The notes: generated by a model from the sequence alone, not told the origin. Shown: positions 12,801-22,300, counted from the first letter of the stretch. The stretch is 64,000 bases of DNA from Henricia sp. BOLD:AAB3569 (GCA_037783545.1 JBBELK010000666.1:1409001-1473000), one strand, 5' to 3'. Numbers and translations are program-made.

Positions 12801-15499
12801 CCAACCAATCAGCTTACTGAGTCGGTCTATAGTGCACCAGATGGTTAAAAGGAAAATTCAGTAAATGAACCAGCGAACTGTTTTCCTTTGTTTTTTTAAC
12901 GGACGTTTGAGATTATCGTGGAATGTTTGGGGTTGGTTAACTATTTTGGTAACTGCAGTGGTGGCACACTTTAGTCTATTCCACTTACCCAATGACTTGC
13001 ACGAATAGAGCACATTAAGCTCTTCGTCCGTAAGCACTTTGTCCATGACCGCCAGATCGCTGTACCTGACGTACTGGTTCCTCCGGTCGGTACGCCCAAA
13101 GCCCAGCAGTAGCCTATTGTCATTAAGGGCTTCATCGGCTGCTACATTGGCCTTCTCATTCTCTGTGATCGCTAGGGATTTCTGAACGCCATTCACGAAG
13201 GCCAAGGCCACGCCAGTCTTGAAATCAAAGACACACGCGATGTGTAGCCATAACTTTTTCTTTTTCAAACGACTGGTGTCGTAATGTGACACCAGCCAAC
13301 TACTTTCATTGCGAGCTGAACACAGAAACTGTCCGCTAGCTGTTAGCCAAAGATTAAAACTCGATCCAAATTCCTCGTTTCCAGATCGAACTAGATTGTC
13401 CTTTTTATTTGACCGCATTGGAGCAACGTGAATCCACACACTCCATGTGATTGCTCCCGAACTGCACTCGCCGGGATCAGAGATACACGACTGTTTGAAA
13501 ACCCCTAGGTTGACGAACTGACCTCTGGTGATCTTAACAACACAATAGATGTTGTATGGTGAAGGTTGCATTTCTACATGTTTCACCACTCTTCCTGCCT
13601 TGATAACCTCGCCATCAGAAAACGTAATTCCATCACATCCTCGCGAAGGACGTATCTCCCCAAGCGGCCAATGGCGAACCACGGACAGACCTAGAATCAA
13701 ACCAAAACAAACAAACAAACAAACAACTTTTCCGCCGAATAGAGACTTTAGTTTATCACTGAAGAGCAACACCTTGTTCTTTTAAGATCCGTATGAACTA
13801 TAATTTTTGGAGATTTTGCCAAAAAAGGTCTCACATGAATCTTTCGGGTGTTTCACTTGAACAGCGTCTTGTGTATTGACGTACATGTACTTCCTTTCAC
13901 ATCACATCTCTTCACTTAGCCAGACTAAATTCTTGTGGCGCACGCGGCAGGTGTGAAGTACAGAATCAGTACCGTGTTCACCGTAGCCTCAGAATGGTTT
14001 AAATTTAAAGCAACAGACGTGCACCACGTAGCAATAACAGCATAGTGTGTAATTGTCTAAACTGCACCTCCATTTCAAAGTGAAGGATTCGGGACACCAG
14101 TTATTATGCAGATGTTACACATTCAAAAGGCTAATTTCCGGCATTTTAATAATCATTATGCAAAATCGCAATAGCCAGTGTAATTAAAGGCACAGGCTCG
14201 TCAGCAATGCGCGCGCGCTAAATTCGTGCCACGAAATACGCAGCTCCATAGCAAAGGCATGGAGCTGCGTAATTCGTGGCACGAATTTGGCGCGCGCGCA
14301 TTGCTGACGAGTATGTGCCTTTAACAACAATATCCAAGGAAGGATATTGGCAAAGTAGCCTGCAGAAATTATAGCTACATAGAAGAACAGCGCGCTATAG
14401 GTAAGGCGTTTTACGAGCCAATGCATAGTTCCGACCTGTCAATCAACCGAACCCGCCGACCAATCACAACAGAGCTAGCAGATATCACCGACATAGGTCA
14501 AAGAGCACTGTCTCACAACAACATGATCACGCGATATGTTCTGCCGGCCCCATACAATTTGTACAGTGTTGTATGCGATGATCCGGGTGAATTGTTGGTT
14601 TCAAGGCCGGTCGTTTCGTTGTTCAAAGGTACGAAAGCACGTATGTCATGATATGACATCCGCGCCCTTTGCTCAGTGTGTTCTAAGATAACTGTCGACC
14701 CTGAAACATGAATGCCTTTGGGTTTTTCTCCAATGAATCTGCGCTTTCCGTTGAAAGTCCCATTGCTTTGTGCGTTGCGTGTCGCAATTTTGACGATAGC
14801 GTGTGAGCCATAGCAACAATATCCACGGGGGCGGGGCTAACTAGGCAAACTCGGAACTATGCATTGGCTCATTACGGCCGTTACTCATCCCCGGGTTTCC
14901 GTGGCATGGAGTGACTATAGAGCACTGCTACATGTACTCCTCCTACATGGGATGCCAGTCAACCGCAGGTCTACCCCAAGAAACTAGTTGGGTTTCCCCA
15001 ACCGTAATTGACGGTACCCATTTATACACCTGGGTTGAGAGCGACAACGTGGAGTGAAGTGTCTTGTCCAAGGACACATATTTGTTTAGCTTGTGCCGAT
15101 TTAGTCAAGTACATTCGGTATTGTGAAGAAATAATTAAATGCTAGACATCTAAATGACATTTCAGTCTATAGTTTAGAAACCAGACAAGGCTTTTCGGAT
15201 ATCAAAAACTCTCATCCGAAACCAAACGTACGATGAGGCTTGTATACAAATTATCTTGAGATAATTCACGAGTTTGTGTGAAGTGACAAAACGTCTGCCA
15301 TTGACTCGTGTGGCTAAACGTTATTCGCAGATCACGAATGAGGTACGTGTAATTTAATGGGTTAATTTATTAAACCAAACAATCCACAGTACGTTGTAAA
15401 TACTCTCAGGGGTCATTTCCTTTTTACAGTACCTGCTTGAGACGTGTCGTCCGCCGCAATACACAGGTTAGTGGCCAGAACGTAGATAACTAGCAACAT
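719..15499 (-). CDS. Adhesion GPCR with LamG/pentraxin-like ectodomain (5' part of gene, 9 exons seen)
   Basis: A minus-strand gene for a class B2 (adhesion) receptor, a self-cleaving plasma-membrane protein. Exons in gene order: 15499-15433, 13690-12989, 10351-10019, 9693-9514, 8712-8606, 6306-6201, 3696-3587, 2153-2057 and 869-719. Every junction has AG/GT sites, and the phases run 1,1,1,1,0,(gap),0,2,0,1. Domains in order: signal peptide (about residues 1-16), LamG/pentraxin-like fold (about 80-255), two cysteine-containing ectodomain exons of unknown fold, GAIN-like strand, GPS motif, then TM1 to TM3. In vertebrates the pentraxin-like arrangement resembles ADGRD-type receptors, but I cannot assign an orthologue. 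The phase step from exon 5 (0) to the GPS exon (needs 2) shows that at least one exon is not placed. TM4 to TM7 and the tail are outside the window. Confidence 0.9.
870..2056. other. Receptor intron, with a short hairpin
   Basis: No coding sequence seen. A small inverted repeat (gcggtgta ... tacaccgc) lies at about 1311-1353 around a TGACGTCA palindrome. It could be the core of a short TIR element. Confidence 0.4.
2057..2153 (-). CDS. Adhesion GPCR exon 8: TM2
   Basis: Encodes RLTSIRIITHANLVLSLLGS and then HITFLFIENSQNS. This matches the family pattern of a histidine before N-L-x-x-S-L in TM2. Acceptor ccgcag|ATTGAC, donor AGC|GTATGT. Using this donor rather than reading on restores the conserved join to VACTMVA of the next exon. 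Confidence 0.9.
2226..2366. repeat. Fold-back element, family A, copy 1
   Basis: A near-perfect palindrome of about 140 bp. It begins ttaaaggcac, ends gtgcctttaa, and has GC-rich arms (gcgcgcgcca). It lies in the receptor intron. Other copies: 5546, 11391, 14184, 50376 and 53672, plus a fragment at 24412. It has no coding capacity, so it is a MITE-like element. Confidence 0.85.
2721..3226. repeat. MITE-like element with 20-bp TIRs
   Basis: The ends are ttaagcccctttcacaccgg and ccggtgtgaaaggggcttta, which are inverse complements apart from the first bases. The interior is full of short gcgtag / ctacgc repeats in both orientations and has no open frame of note. It is a non-autonomous DNA element in the receptor intron. 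Confidence 0.8.
3587..3696 (-). CDS. Adhesion GPCR exon 7: stalk end and TM1
   Basis: Encodes VEVEETHTFLLNLLTYTGLG and then LSIFCLSLTLLVYVFCR, a textbook TM1 for this family (compare L-x-Y-x-G-x-x-I-S). Acceptor ctcag|GTTGAG, donor CG|GTACGT. It joins in frame to the GPS exon (…LTT|VEVEE…) and to the TM2 exon through a split arginine codon. Confidence 0.93.
3817..4150. repeat. Fold-back element family B, clustered copies 1-3
   Basis: Three adjoining copies or part-copies of a palindrome whose ends read aagcgggcctcccactgtgc and the inverse. The middle copy (3951-4116) is complete, the first is truncated at about 3947, and the third begins at 4115. Complete relatives lie at 19968 and 23619. 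The element appears to have inserted next to itself. Confidence 0.8.
4303..5208. repeat. TIR element, about 0.9 kb
   Basis: Ends taaagcctcgtctacac and gtgtagacggggcttta are inverse complements with one mismatch. The interior shows only short open frames and no recognisable transposase. It fits a non-autonomous DNA transposon in the receptor intron between TM1 and the GPS exon. Confidence 0.65.
5546..5672. repeat. Fold-back element, family A, copy 2
   Basis: A palindrome beginning ttaaaggcag and ending ctgcctttaa. Its arms are shorter than those of other family A copies, and it reads gtcaatgcgcg where the others read gtcagcaatgcgcg. Confidence 0.8.
5721..5828. repeat. Short palindromic element
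   Basis: Inverted arms gggcgagttcaatagc and gctattgaacgcgcc surround a centre with ggtattgggta / taccttcaccgttgaaggta. About 108 bp, no coding content. Confidence 0.6.
6201..6306 (-). CDS. Adhesion GPCR exon 6: GPS motif
   Basis: Encodes LWYSDGLEVVNESPDNVTCS and then SNHMTHFAVLLQLTT. The HM|T tripeptide followed by HFAVLL is the GPCR proteolysis site, where the family self-cleaves before the threonine. The family normally has four cysteines (C..W..W..GC..C.C). Here the GC position is a leucine and the last C-x-C reads C-S-S, so two positions are lost together. Acceptor tgcatag|G, donor ACG|GTGAGT. It requires an upstream exon ending in phase 2. Confidence 0.92.
6462..6589 (-). CDS. Candidate missing exon before the GPS (tentative)
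   Basis: A 128-nt open stretch between an acceptor-like tttgttag|GTTTCC and a weak donor TG|GTGCAG. It would start in phase 0 and end in phase 2, exactly what the flanking exons demand. It would supply VSNLIKPAWDE... and ...SGAPCLRGSYGG, then a tryptophan split across the junction. It lacks the usual C-x-x-W of the GPS upstream half, and the donor is poor. Phase agreement alone would occur by chance in a fair share of random candidates. Confidence 0.22.
7021..7150. repeat. Dispersed repeat shared with 28128-28240
   Basis: The stretch ggccatgacaggggcagtca and the following 80 bases, down to gtggatctattctcacataa, recur at about 28130-28210 with moderate divergence. Family unknown. Confidence 0.5.
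7348..7413. repeat. Strong hairpin of alternating purine-pyrimidine
   Basis: gtacatgtgcgcgtac and its inverse gtacgcgcacatgtac flank further gtacatgtgtac-type palindromes. This could form a cruciform or Z-DNA. It lies in the receptor intron. Confidence 0.6.
7672..7800 (+). repeat. SINE fragment with tRNA-like B box
   Basis: Contains ggatcgattcc (B-box-like) and then a tail shared with 27255-27400 (ttgcagtccctacttgacc / gtgggttttcccta). Both are parts of the same SINE family. Confidence 0.5.
7845..8110. repeat. Dispersed repeat related to 18073-18424
   Basis: Shares an extended, diverged alignment with 18150-18340, for example tagatgca-caat-cttgagaaaa and accattttggacagaaa against actattttggacggaaa. 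This copy has lost clear terminal repeats. Confidence 0.55.
8200..8411 (+). repeat. SINE 3' end with ATT tail
   Basis: Ends cgctatataagaactgcat followed by an (att)n tract. The same ctatataagta...attatt ending is seen at 57840-57877. Only the 3' part is clear. Confidence 0.5.
8461..8572. repeat. G-rich minisatellite beside exon 5 donor
   Basis: Units of about 16-18 bp built on ggagggagcgggggtg, about six copies, starting some 35 bases downstream of the exon 5 donor in gene orientation. The plus strand could form G-quadruplexes. The pre-mRNA strand is C-rich. Confidence 0.75.
8606..8712 (-). CDS. Adhesion GPCR exon 5: GAIN-like strand
   Basis: Encodes IEFGSKVIDLTIVSETGEVS and then VDFGDTPFNLTFPILE. 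This looks like the paired beta strands (P-x-x-L-T-F) just before the GPS in GAIN domains. Acceptor gttctag|TTGAG (an upstream tag gives an in-frame stop and is excluded), donor GAG|GTAGGT. Phases 1 in, 0 out. Confidence 0.7.
8880..9190 (-). repeat. TIR element relative, inverted copy of 16782-17273
   Basis: Segments ccagaagatgcaaaacg, gggattttgctttgaatcc and ggcgacgtcattacaccgag match the reverse complement of the element at 16782-17273 in the same order. The ends are less clear here. Confidence 0.65.
9514..9693 (-). CDS. Adhesion GPCR exon 4: acidic ectodomain segment
   Basis: Sixty codons with an acidic linker (S-D-L-D-D-D-Q-D-E-N), then VYWAYILRCGDPTSDQCGG. Acceptor accacag|CAAACA, donor CGAA|GTGAGT; phase 1 at both ends fits its neighbours. 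No family recognised. The three cysteines (including the one in T-S-D-C-S) suggest an extracellular fold, perhaps the upstream GAIN subdomain. Confidence 0.75.
10019..10351 (-). CDS. Adhesion GPCR exon 3: unassigned ectodomain
   Basis: 111 codons beginning DFITPRIHRLKTCDSGPRDL and ending NFTIPG, with cysteines in T-C-D, L-V-C, D-C-R, S-C-I and M-C-S. Acceptor ctctttcag|ACTTT, donor CCAG|GTAAAT, phase 1 at both ends. It lies between the LamG domain and the acidic linker. I do not recognise the fold. Confidence 0.8.
10867..11394. repeat. Dispersed element T, copy 1
   Basis: About 530 bp aligning to 25046-25607 along its length, for example aacataagacttcaa, caggcaacatgtaaaacaaa and gtgcacagttgaat. 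Both copies run from taaagggc to a final ggccctttaaa, suggesting short inverted ends. Family A copy 3 follows immediately. Confidence 0.75.
11391..11530. repeat. Fold-back element, family A, copy 3
   Basis: Palindrome ttaaaggcac ... gtgcctttaa with gcgcgcccgcc arms. It is very similar to copy 6 at 50376, including the odd cgaaacacgcagctcc form. Confidence 0.85.
11631..12331. repeat. TIR element rich in CCGC/GCGGTG
   Basis: Ends tacccccgtcacaccgg and ccggtctgacgggggta form imperfect TIRs about 700 bp apart. The interior is GC-rich and made of short ccgcagtgg / ccactgcgg motifs in both orientations. That base composition is what produces long open frames here on both strands. Confidence 0.75.
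12678..12754. repeat. Single arm of the element seen at 50217-50587
   Basis: acaaattttggattaagca and the following ttctgctaaacagcttta match both arms at 50.2-50.6 kb. Only one arm is visible here. Confidence 0.55.
12989..13690 (-). CDS. Adhesion GPCR exon 2: LamG/pentraxin-like domain
   Basis: A single 702-nt exon. The N-terminal third reads HWPLGEIRPSRGCDG and on. The LamG-type fold then runs from WSVWIHVAPMRSNKKDN through LWLHIACVFD, LAFVNGVQKSL and RLLLGFGR to SDLAVMDKVLTDEELNVLYS, which is the usual order W-x-V, W-x-H-x-A, V-N-G, L-x-x-G, D-x-x-x-x-x-x-x-L-x-x-E-E-x-x-x-L. Such jelly-roll domains bind ligands on the cell surface. Acceptor tgattctag|GTCTGT, donor TTGG|GTAAGT, phase 1 at both ends. 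In-frame sequence continues upstream of the acceptor but is intron. Confidence 0.93.
13925..14150. repeat. Dispersed repeat U, copy 1
   Basis: Aligns with 48515-48740: gtgcaccacgtagcaa, aactgcacctc-attt-aaagtga, caccag-attatgc-gatgttacac. Both copies lie in introns, one in each gene. Confidence 0.6.
14184..14324. repeat. Fold-back element, family A, copy 4
   Basis: Palindrome with ends ttaaaggcac / gtgccttta and long gcgcgcgc arms. Confidence 0.85.
14416..14870. repeat. TIR element, family C, copy 1
   Basis: Ends gagccaatgcatagttccga and tcggaactatgcattggctc are perfect inverse complements. The interior is shared with copies at 23811, 39669 and 42816 (tgtacagtgttgtat, gatccgggtgaatt, cctgaaacatgaatgcctt). 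About 0.45 kb, no transposase seen. Confidence 0.85.
15433..15499 (-). CDS. Adhesion GPCR exon 1: signal peptide
   Basis: ATG followed by MLLVIYVLATNLCIAADDTS. A hydrophobic core ends in C-I-A-A, a typical signal-peptidase site. It joins to exon 2 through a glycine codon split after its first base (donor GCAG|GTACTG). The start codon is chosen because it opens the signal peptide and the phase matches exon 2. Confidence 0.85.
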
Positions 15500-16015
15500 C
15501 TTGGTATCAATCGGCCAGGGGTCTTATTTTGTGAGCTAGGAAAAAAAAAAAGAACATGGTAAAAAACAAAAATATATCGAGTTTGAGTCTTTACCTAAAA
15601 TACTTTGAAGGAGCTTGTTCAGATTTTTCCAGAAAAAAAACATTTCGTTCTAACAAATTCATACAAAATGCCTCCCTAAAACTATCCATGGGAAATTTGT
15701 GTGGAAGCAAAAAGGTTGGTATAGTGACACATGATATGGTATCAAAATCTCATCACCTATGACGCAAGTCTGGGAGTCAATAAAAGTGATCTAATCATGT
15801 CACGCTTCTAAGATCAAAGTATATTTATGGGCATTTTTTGTTCACGAATATTAAAGCACAATACCGGTCTGCCTATGCCATCGCCTGTATGATGAAGACT
15901 ATATAGCGATAGCCGAAACATTGCGGTCCACAACGTTGACGACATCGTGAGACAAGACAAGAGTTGATAAATTGGGTTGAAAAACTCTGTTTGCTAGGAT
16001 AGGGCGACAATTTGT

Positions 16016-16200
16016 GTGTAAAAAGCTATATTAGGGCGACACGCTCAATAGGGCGACAATTTGGTGTCCCCTAATTTTTGGTTTTTAAACAATTTTTTAA
16101 GGTCAAAAACCATTTTTTTTTTTTTAATCGAGAACCATTTTTATTAGGTCTAGAACCAATTCTCTTAGGTCTGGAACCATTTTTGGAAGCTTTGGGTAGA
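16016..16200. repeat. Degenerate short tandem repeats
   Basis: Three tagggcgaca units, then several diverged copies of a roughly 25-bp unit around aggtctagaaccattttt. No other content recognised. Confidence 0.45.
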
Positions 16201-16359
16201 AAAATAAGGTGTCATTTTTAAAACTTGTTTGTCAAACTTAGTTTTGTGCATAGAAATATCGGTGCCGTCCATAATATTGATGAATGTGAAAGTATTTAAA
16301 GCCTGTGGGAAAACTCTAAATTGGCTATAAATTCCATGCAAACATCTGTTTTCCGACTC

Positions 16360-16592
16360 ACCTGGTGTATCGAGCCGAGCACAGCGTAGAATCTGCTACC
16401 TCCAACTCTTGAACAGAATGAGCCCGAACATGGTTGTCTTCTCTCTGATAAACAGCAGTTGCGTGACTTAATTTTCCCTGAACACGACTGTTTATTGGTT
16501 GGTCTGGTACGGTAGCTTTGATAGTACATATCTTCGATTCCATAACAGGCAAATCATCAACAGAATATCGCACAGCCAGCTGTCTTTCCACA
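16360..16592 (-). CDS. Possible exon of unknown identity
   Basis: An open stretch on the minus strand ending at a strong donor, ACACCAG|GTGAGT. Two frames are open together. One reads MESKICTIKATVPDQPINSR... and the other is cysteine-rich (NCCLSERRQPCSGSFCS). An acceptor-like gaaagacag|CTGGCT lies at its upstream end. It sits about 0.9 kb upstream of the receptor start codon, so it could be a 5' untranslated exon or chance. Confidence 0.25.
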
Positions 16593-16781
16593 GCCCACGT
16601 AGGAATTAGGAAACCTTGCTTGTGATTAGTCTGTTAACCTACTTGCATATGAATGTGTCTTCTTGATAATAACTTAAACTTAATACAACTCTACGTGTCA
16701 TGTAAAAAGTGTCATAATACAGTATTTCTAATCGCCCTGTTTGGAAGAAATTATCCGGGATCGTCGTACAGAATAATATCT

Positions 16782-17273
16782 TAAAAGGGGCGTTCGAGAT
16801 ACGTACATCGTGTAACACCAACTTCTTTTAGCCATCACGTGATACACGAGTCTGCCCCGGTGAAAGCTACCAATGTCCGAGCTCACGGCAGGGTCTGTGG
16901 TGTAAGGCTCGGTGTAATGACGTCACCTAGTAACCGTGTGGAAGTTGTGAGTATGTTTACAGTTTGGAATCGCGACGCGAGTATACCAAGAAAAACACAG
17001 ATTTATGACACGAATAAGAGGAAATAGGGGTGTAAATACATGCATGCTTATTGCTTAATCAGCAGACATGTGGACATTAACAAATATTACAGTGCCTTTA
17101 GGGCAAGTAATTTTATAAAATTACTTGTTTATAAAAGCCCCGCCTGGCAACATTTGATTTGTGTTCCCAGAATTGAAAGCGAAATCCCGTGTCGTTCGTT
17201 TTGCATCTTCTGGGGGCTTCCCCCTTTGTAAATCCCATGTTACACGGTGTAAGCATCTCGAACTCTCCTAAAA
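16782..17273. repeat. TIR element, about 0.5 kb
   Basis: gttcgagatacgtacatcgt with gtaaca at one end is mirrored by tgttacacggtgtaagcatc and tcgaac at the other. An inverted relative lies at 8880-9190. It contains a TGACGTCA palindrome and no coding sequence. Confidence 0.75.
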
Positions 17274-18072
17274 TGAGGTTACCAGCCAAACGTTTAGTTG
17301 ACTGTCATGGTATAGCAAATGACCGCAAATACCAGTCACACCACACGAGGATATCACAGGTAACCTAATTTATTCAGCCAGCGTTTTTTGCTTAAGCAAA
17401 TTTTTAATAAAACATCTCTATGAAACCAGGCCCTGGCATATATGTTGAAACCAACGTTATCGTAATTTGCTAATCTCCAACAAACAGACACCGTTATCAC
17501 CAGCATAGCGCTGGTAGTTTATCTACCATCTGCTGGAGTGTGATGTTATTTATAAAACTGCATATTGTGAAAATTGTGAGCAGTGCACACCAAAGCAGCT
17601 GCGGCATTGTTCCTTTCAAAAAGACAAACTTTTAAAAGCCACGGTTCCAAATGCCAATCATTACAATTTCTGTCAATAATTGGGTTTTTTGCCGAATATC
17701 ATTGATAGACTGAGGGAGTTAACTGAGCATTAAAGTTGCACGACGAGACATACCGGGCCTCAGTTTGCCAATGTTTGATGAGTAATTTGAAATGTATTTT
17801 GTCAAGCAATATGGAGTCGACCCCCGGAAATGTGTCGTCCAAGCCACCTCTCCCAATGTGTCCCCCAATGCGATTTGTGGTTTGAAAAAGACATGCTGTT
17901 TTAAGCTGCTTCGGGGGCGGAAGTAGAGGGAATAGTGTTCCCCCTTAAATGTGTGGTGTCACCCCTTTACAAACACCGCACCCCGCCCCTAGCCCTCTTC
18001 ACTTGAAAACGTCTGGCCACGCCACTGATGATGATGGTAACATTTCTGGTTTCATTTACATGTAATTTATAC
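17274..18072. other. Spacer, no gene seen
   Basis: Between the two genes. A short piece at about 17395-17440 (ttgcttaagcaaatttt, then ctatgaaaccaggccctgg) resembles an arm of the 50217-50587 element. I see no exon-like sequence with splice sites. Confidence 0.5.
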
Positions 18073-18424
18073 TTAAAGGCCCTATGTATCATTTGCAAGA
18101 CAACACTTTTTACAGATTCGTGGAATAAGAGTGTAAAATATCTAAGGAAGAATGTTGGTAAACTAGCCTGAAGAAATGTTAGCTACTTAGATGCATCAAT
18201 GCTTCAGAAAACCTTGAAAATCTATATATGGATTTTGTGTACAAGTGAATGGTATTAGAAACCCACCTTATGTGGTCAATTTCCAGCGTGAAATACTATT
18301 TTGGACGGAAATAAATTCATGTGGTGTTTGTTACCTTTGCTATCAACACTTTGAGTAAGGTTTTTCTTGTCAACTCATGAACAACAAAATTGGGTCATTG
18401 CAAATGTTACAATGGGCCTTTAAA
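18073..18424. repeat. TIR element, about 350 bp
   Basis: ttaaaggccctatgtatcat with ttgcaa and ttgcaaatgttacaatgggc with ctttaa are inverse complements with few mismatches. A diverged relative lies at 7845-8110. Confidence 0.7.
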
Positions 18425-18689
18425 TAACAATTGATTTATTAAGCGAACATGTTACATATTACAAAGATCCAAGTATTTCATAACAGTATGAAAGATATGT
18501 CATAAAAACGTGCGGTACGAAGTTGTCAGATCCAGCTGTGTGTTGACTTGTTCATGGTGTCATGTCCAGCACTAACTAAAACTGATACCGCAGAAACCAC
18601 GTGTAATGTGTAAAGTCTGTCGGAATGCAAAAACGGGAAAAACTTGAATATACCGACTTTAGTTATACACATGTAGTTAACAACTTAGA

Positions 18690-18830
18690 CCCCGTTCTCA
18701 CTAGAGAAATCGCTTCGTTCGACGAAGAGATTTCCTAATGTGAACGCACGCCTCTTCATTTGACGAAGCAAGTTTGTAATGTGAACGGCTGCCTTCGATC
18801 GATGAAGCGATTTGACAGGCCTGTTGCACA
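18690..18830. repeat. Fragment of TIR element J
   Basis: ttctcactagagaaatcgct followed by ttcgttcgacgaa is the inverse of the end at 40820-40850 (ttcgtcgaacgaag ... ttctctagtgagaa). tgtgaacg spacers occur in both. The element seems truncated here. Confidence 0.5.
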
Positions 18831-19030
18831 AGCGCGTTGTCTTCATTGCATTGCATCCGCTATTAGTACGCGGTTATAGTCCAACCTGGGCTACTATACA
18901 CACAATTTCGAGGCGTATAGGAGACACTGCCCCCGGCCACCAGGCCGGCAAGGAGTGCATGAGTATGTCATCATTTCACATATTGTTTGAACGAAATATA
19001 GCAGATTAAGGTTAATTAATTTTGGCGAAC

Positions 19031-19125
19031 AAGTGACTCGTGACTCGGACTCGAGGCTAATGACTCGAGACTCGGACTCGGGGCTAGTGACTCGAGACTC
19101 GGACTCTGACTCGATATTGGTGACT
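19031..19125. repeat. gactcggactcg minisatellite
   Basis: About five imperfect units of gactcgngactcggactcgg. Short reading frames across it are low-complexity products. Confidence 0.8.
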
Positions 19126-19319
19126 CGACTACAACACTGCGAAATACACGTCAATCACAAGACAGATTACGAAATAACAATTGCATTTACACTTTTCTTT
19201 TTAAAAGTAGGTCTTTATTTCTTAAATCTTGACCTAAGAAAAAATCGGAAAACATGATTTTTTGAGGCTGTAAGACCCAAACACACAATAGTCTTATTCC
19301 TCATTTCAAGAAAAATATG

Positions 19320-22300
19320 TAGAACTAGCTGTTCCGATTCCTTTTTATGAACATGTGTGGTGTTCGGGATGACCTTTGTTAGTGATCGTATATGAAGGAA
19401 TCACGATCGTAGGTCAAACGGTTGAGTTTTTATCGATTTTTAAATATTGAATATTACTACATGCCCCTTTAATCTGACATGTGGGGAAGGTCAAAGGTGT
19501 TGATATATTTTTGGATACCCCACCCTAGTCGAAGTGTAACACAGTTGACCCCATCCTGATATCTTGTTCCCCTTTCAAATGTCAAGGCAAAATCTGTTTG
19601 ACCAATAGGAAACGAGGTCAAAGGTCAAACGAGGTCGTATATGCCGAAGCAATCAAAATCGTAGGTCAAACGGTTGATTTGTTTTATTGATTTTTGAATA
19701 TTTAATTACGTAATCATCTTGTCGCTAGAGGGCGCTATTTCGTACGATGACGTCATCACTTATATTTTTGGAAATTGACCATTGACCCATCTCAATACCT
19801 CCTATCACTTTCAAATTAAGGGCCACTTCCGGAAGTAAGCAAGGTCAAAGGTCACCGCCATATTTTTTGGATATCCCACCCTAGTCGAAGTGTAACACAG
19901 TTGACCCCGTCCAAATATCTTGTACCACTTTCAAACGGCAAGGCAAAATCTGTTTGACTAATAGGTCTTAAGCGGGCCTCCCACTGTGCGATTTTGGCCA
20001 CGAATTAGGTACGATTATGTATAGACTCTATACACAATCGTACCAAATCGTTGCTAATCGATTGAAATTCGTGGCGAAAATCGCACAGTGGGAGGCCCGC
20101 TTTAAAGACCTTTGTTAGCGATCGTATATGGCGAATGAATCAAGATGGTAGGTCAAACGGTTGATTTTTTTTAAATTGATTTTTGAATATTTAATTTATT
20201 AAACTTCATGCCCCCTTAATTTGACACGTGATGACGTCATCATTACGTCATTAGTACTGTGCACTAATTCACATAGTGACCAATGTCCATGTGAAATTTG
20301 AAGTCAATCATCAATGTGCAAGTGCCCGAAATAGCGTCTGAAAAAAGTGAAAGAAGAAAAAGGAAAAACTAGACCTGTGTTCGTTCTTGACAACGAACAC
20401 ATGGCTGTTCCCTTCCTTTTTATGAACATGTGTGGTGTTCGAGACGACTTATTATCACCTATGTTGTTATATTTAACTATTTAATCATCTTGTCCCAAGA
20501 GAGCGCTATTTTATACGATGACGTCATCACTCACATTTTGGAAAGCTTGAGGCCCTTTGACATTAACACCCTTGACCCCGTATTTATACCCTCTACCATT
20601 TTCACACTAAAGGCCACTTCCCGTTTCGACCGGAAGTGAGCAAGGTCAAAGGTCACCAACCTATTTTTTAGATACCCCACCCTAGTTGAAGTGTAACACA
20701 ACTGACCTCGTCCAAATATCTTGCACCACTTTCAAATGGCAAGGCAAGATCTGTTTGACCAATAGGAAACGAGGTCAAGGGTCAAGGCGTGTGCACATTT
20801 TAAAGACCTTTGTTAGTCATCGTATATGGCGAAGGAATCAAGATCGTAGGTCAAACGGTTGATTTTGTATTGATTTTTTAATGTCTAAGTTATTAAACAT
20901 CATGCCCCTTTAATCTGACACGTGATGACGTCATCATAACGTAATCAGTTAAAGACCTTTGTTAGTTATTGTATATGGCGCAGGAATCAAGATAGTAGCT
21001 AAAATGGTTGATTTCTTACGGATTTGTTATATCCCATTTATTTTATTTGATGCCCCTTTAATCTGACACGTGATGACGTCATTATGACGTCATTAGTGAA
21101 AGACCTTTGTTAGTGATCATATTTGGCGCAGGAATCAAGATCGTAGCTCAAACGGTTGATTTTTTATTGATTTTTTATATTTCATTTATCTGTTTTCATG
21201 CCCCTTTAATCTGACATGTGATGACGTCGTCCTGACGTCATCATTTAAAGACATTTATTAGTGGTCGTATATGGCGCAGGAATGAAGATCATAGCTCAAA
21301 CGGTTGATTTGTTATTTATTTTTGAACATTTAATTTTATCAAATCCCCTTTAATCTAACACATTGAGCAAGGTCAAAGGTCGCCACCATATTTTTTGGAT
21401 ACCCCATCCTAGTCGAAGTGTAACACAATTGACCCCGTCCAAATATCTTGTACCACTTTCAAATGACAAGGCAAAATCTGTTTGACCAATAGGAAACAAG
21501 GTCAAAGGTCAAGGCGTGTGCGCATCTTAAAGACATTTGTTAGTCATCATATATGGCGAAGGAATCAAGTTCGTATGTCAAACGGTTGATTTTATATTGA
21601 TTTTTGAATATTTAATTTATTAAACTTCATGCCCCTTTAATCTGACACGTGATGACGTCATCATGACGTCATTAGTACTGTGCACAACTTCACATAGTGA
21701 CCAATGTCCATGTGAAGTTTGAAGTCAATCATCAATGTGCAAGTGTCCGAAATAGCGTCTGAAAAAAGTGGAAGAAGTAAAAGAATAAAAAAAAACTAGA
21801 AATGTGTTCGTTGAAAACGAACACATGGCTGTTCCCCTCCTTTTTATAAACATATGTGGTGTTCGGGATGACCTTTGTTAGTGATTGTTTATGAAGAAAT
21901 CACGATCGTAGGTCAAACGGTTGAGTTTTTATCTATTTTTAAATATTGAATATTATTACATGCCCCTTTAATCTGACATGTAGGGAAAGTCAAAGGTGTT
22001 GCTATATGTTTGGATACCCCACCCTAGTCGAAGTGTAACACAGTTGACCCCATCGTGGTATATTGTACCCCTTTCAAATGGCAAGGCAAAATCTGTTAGA
22101 CCAATAGGAAACGAGGTCAAAGGTCAAGGGGTGTGCGCATCTCAAAGACCTTTGTTAGTCATCGTATATGCCGAAGGAATCAAGATCGTAGGTCAAACGG
22201 TTGATTTTTTATTGATTTTCCAATATTTCATTACGTAATCATCTTGTCGCTAGAGGGCGCTATTTCGTACGATGACGTCATCACTTATATTTTTGGAAAG

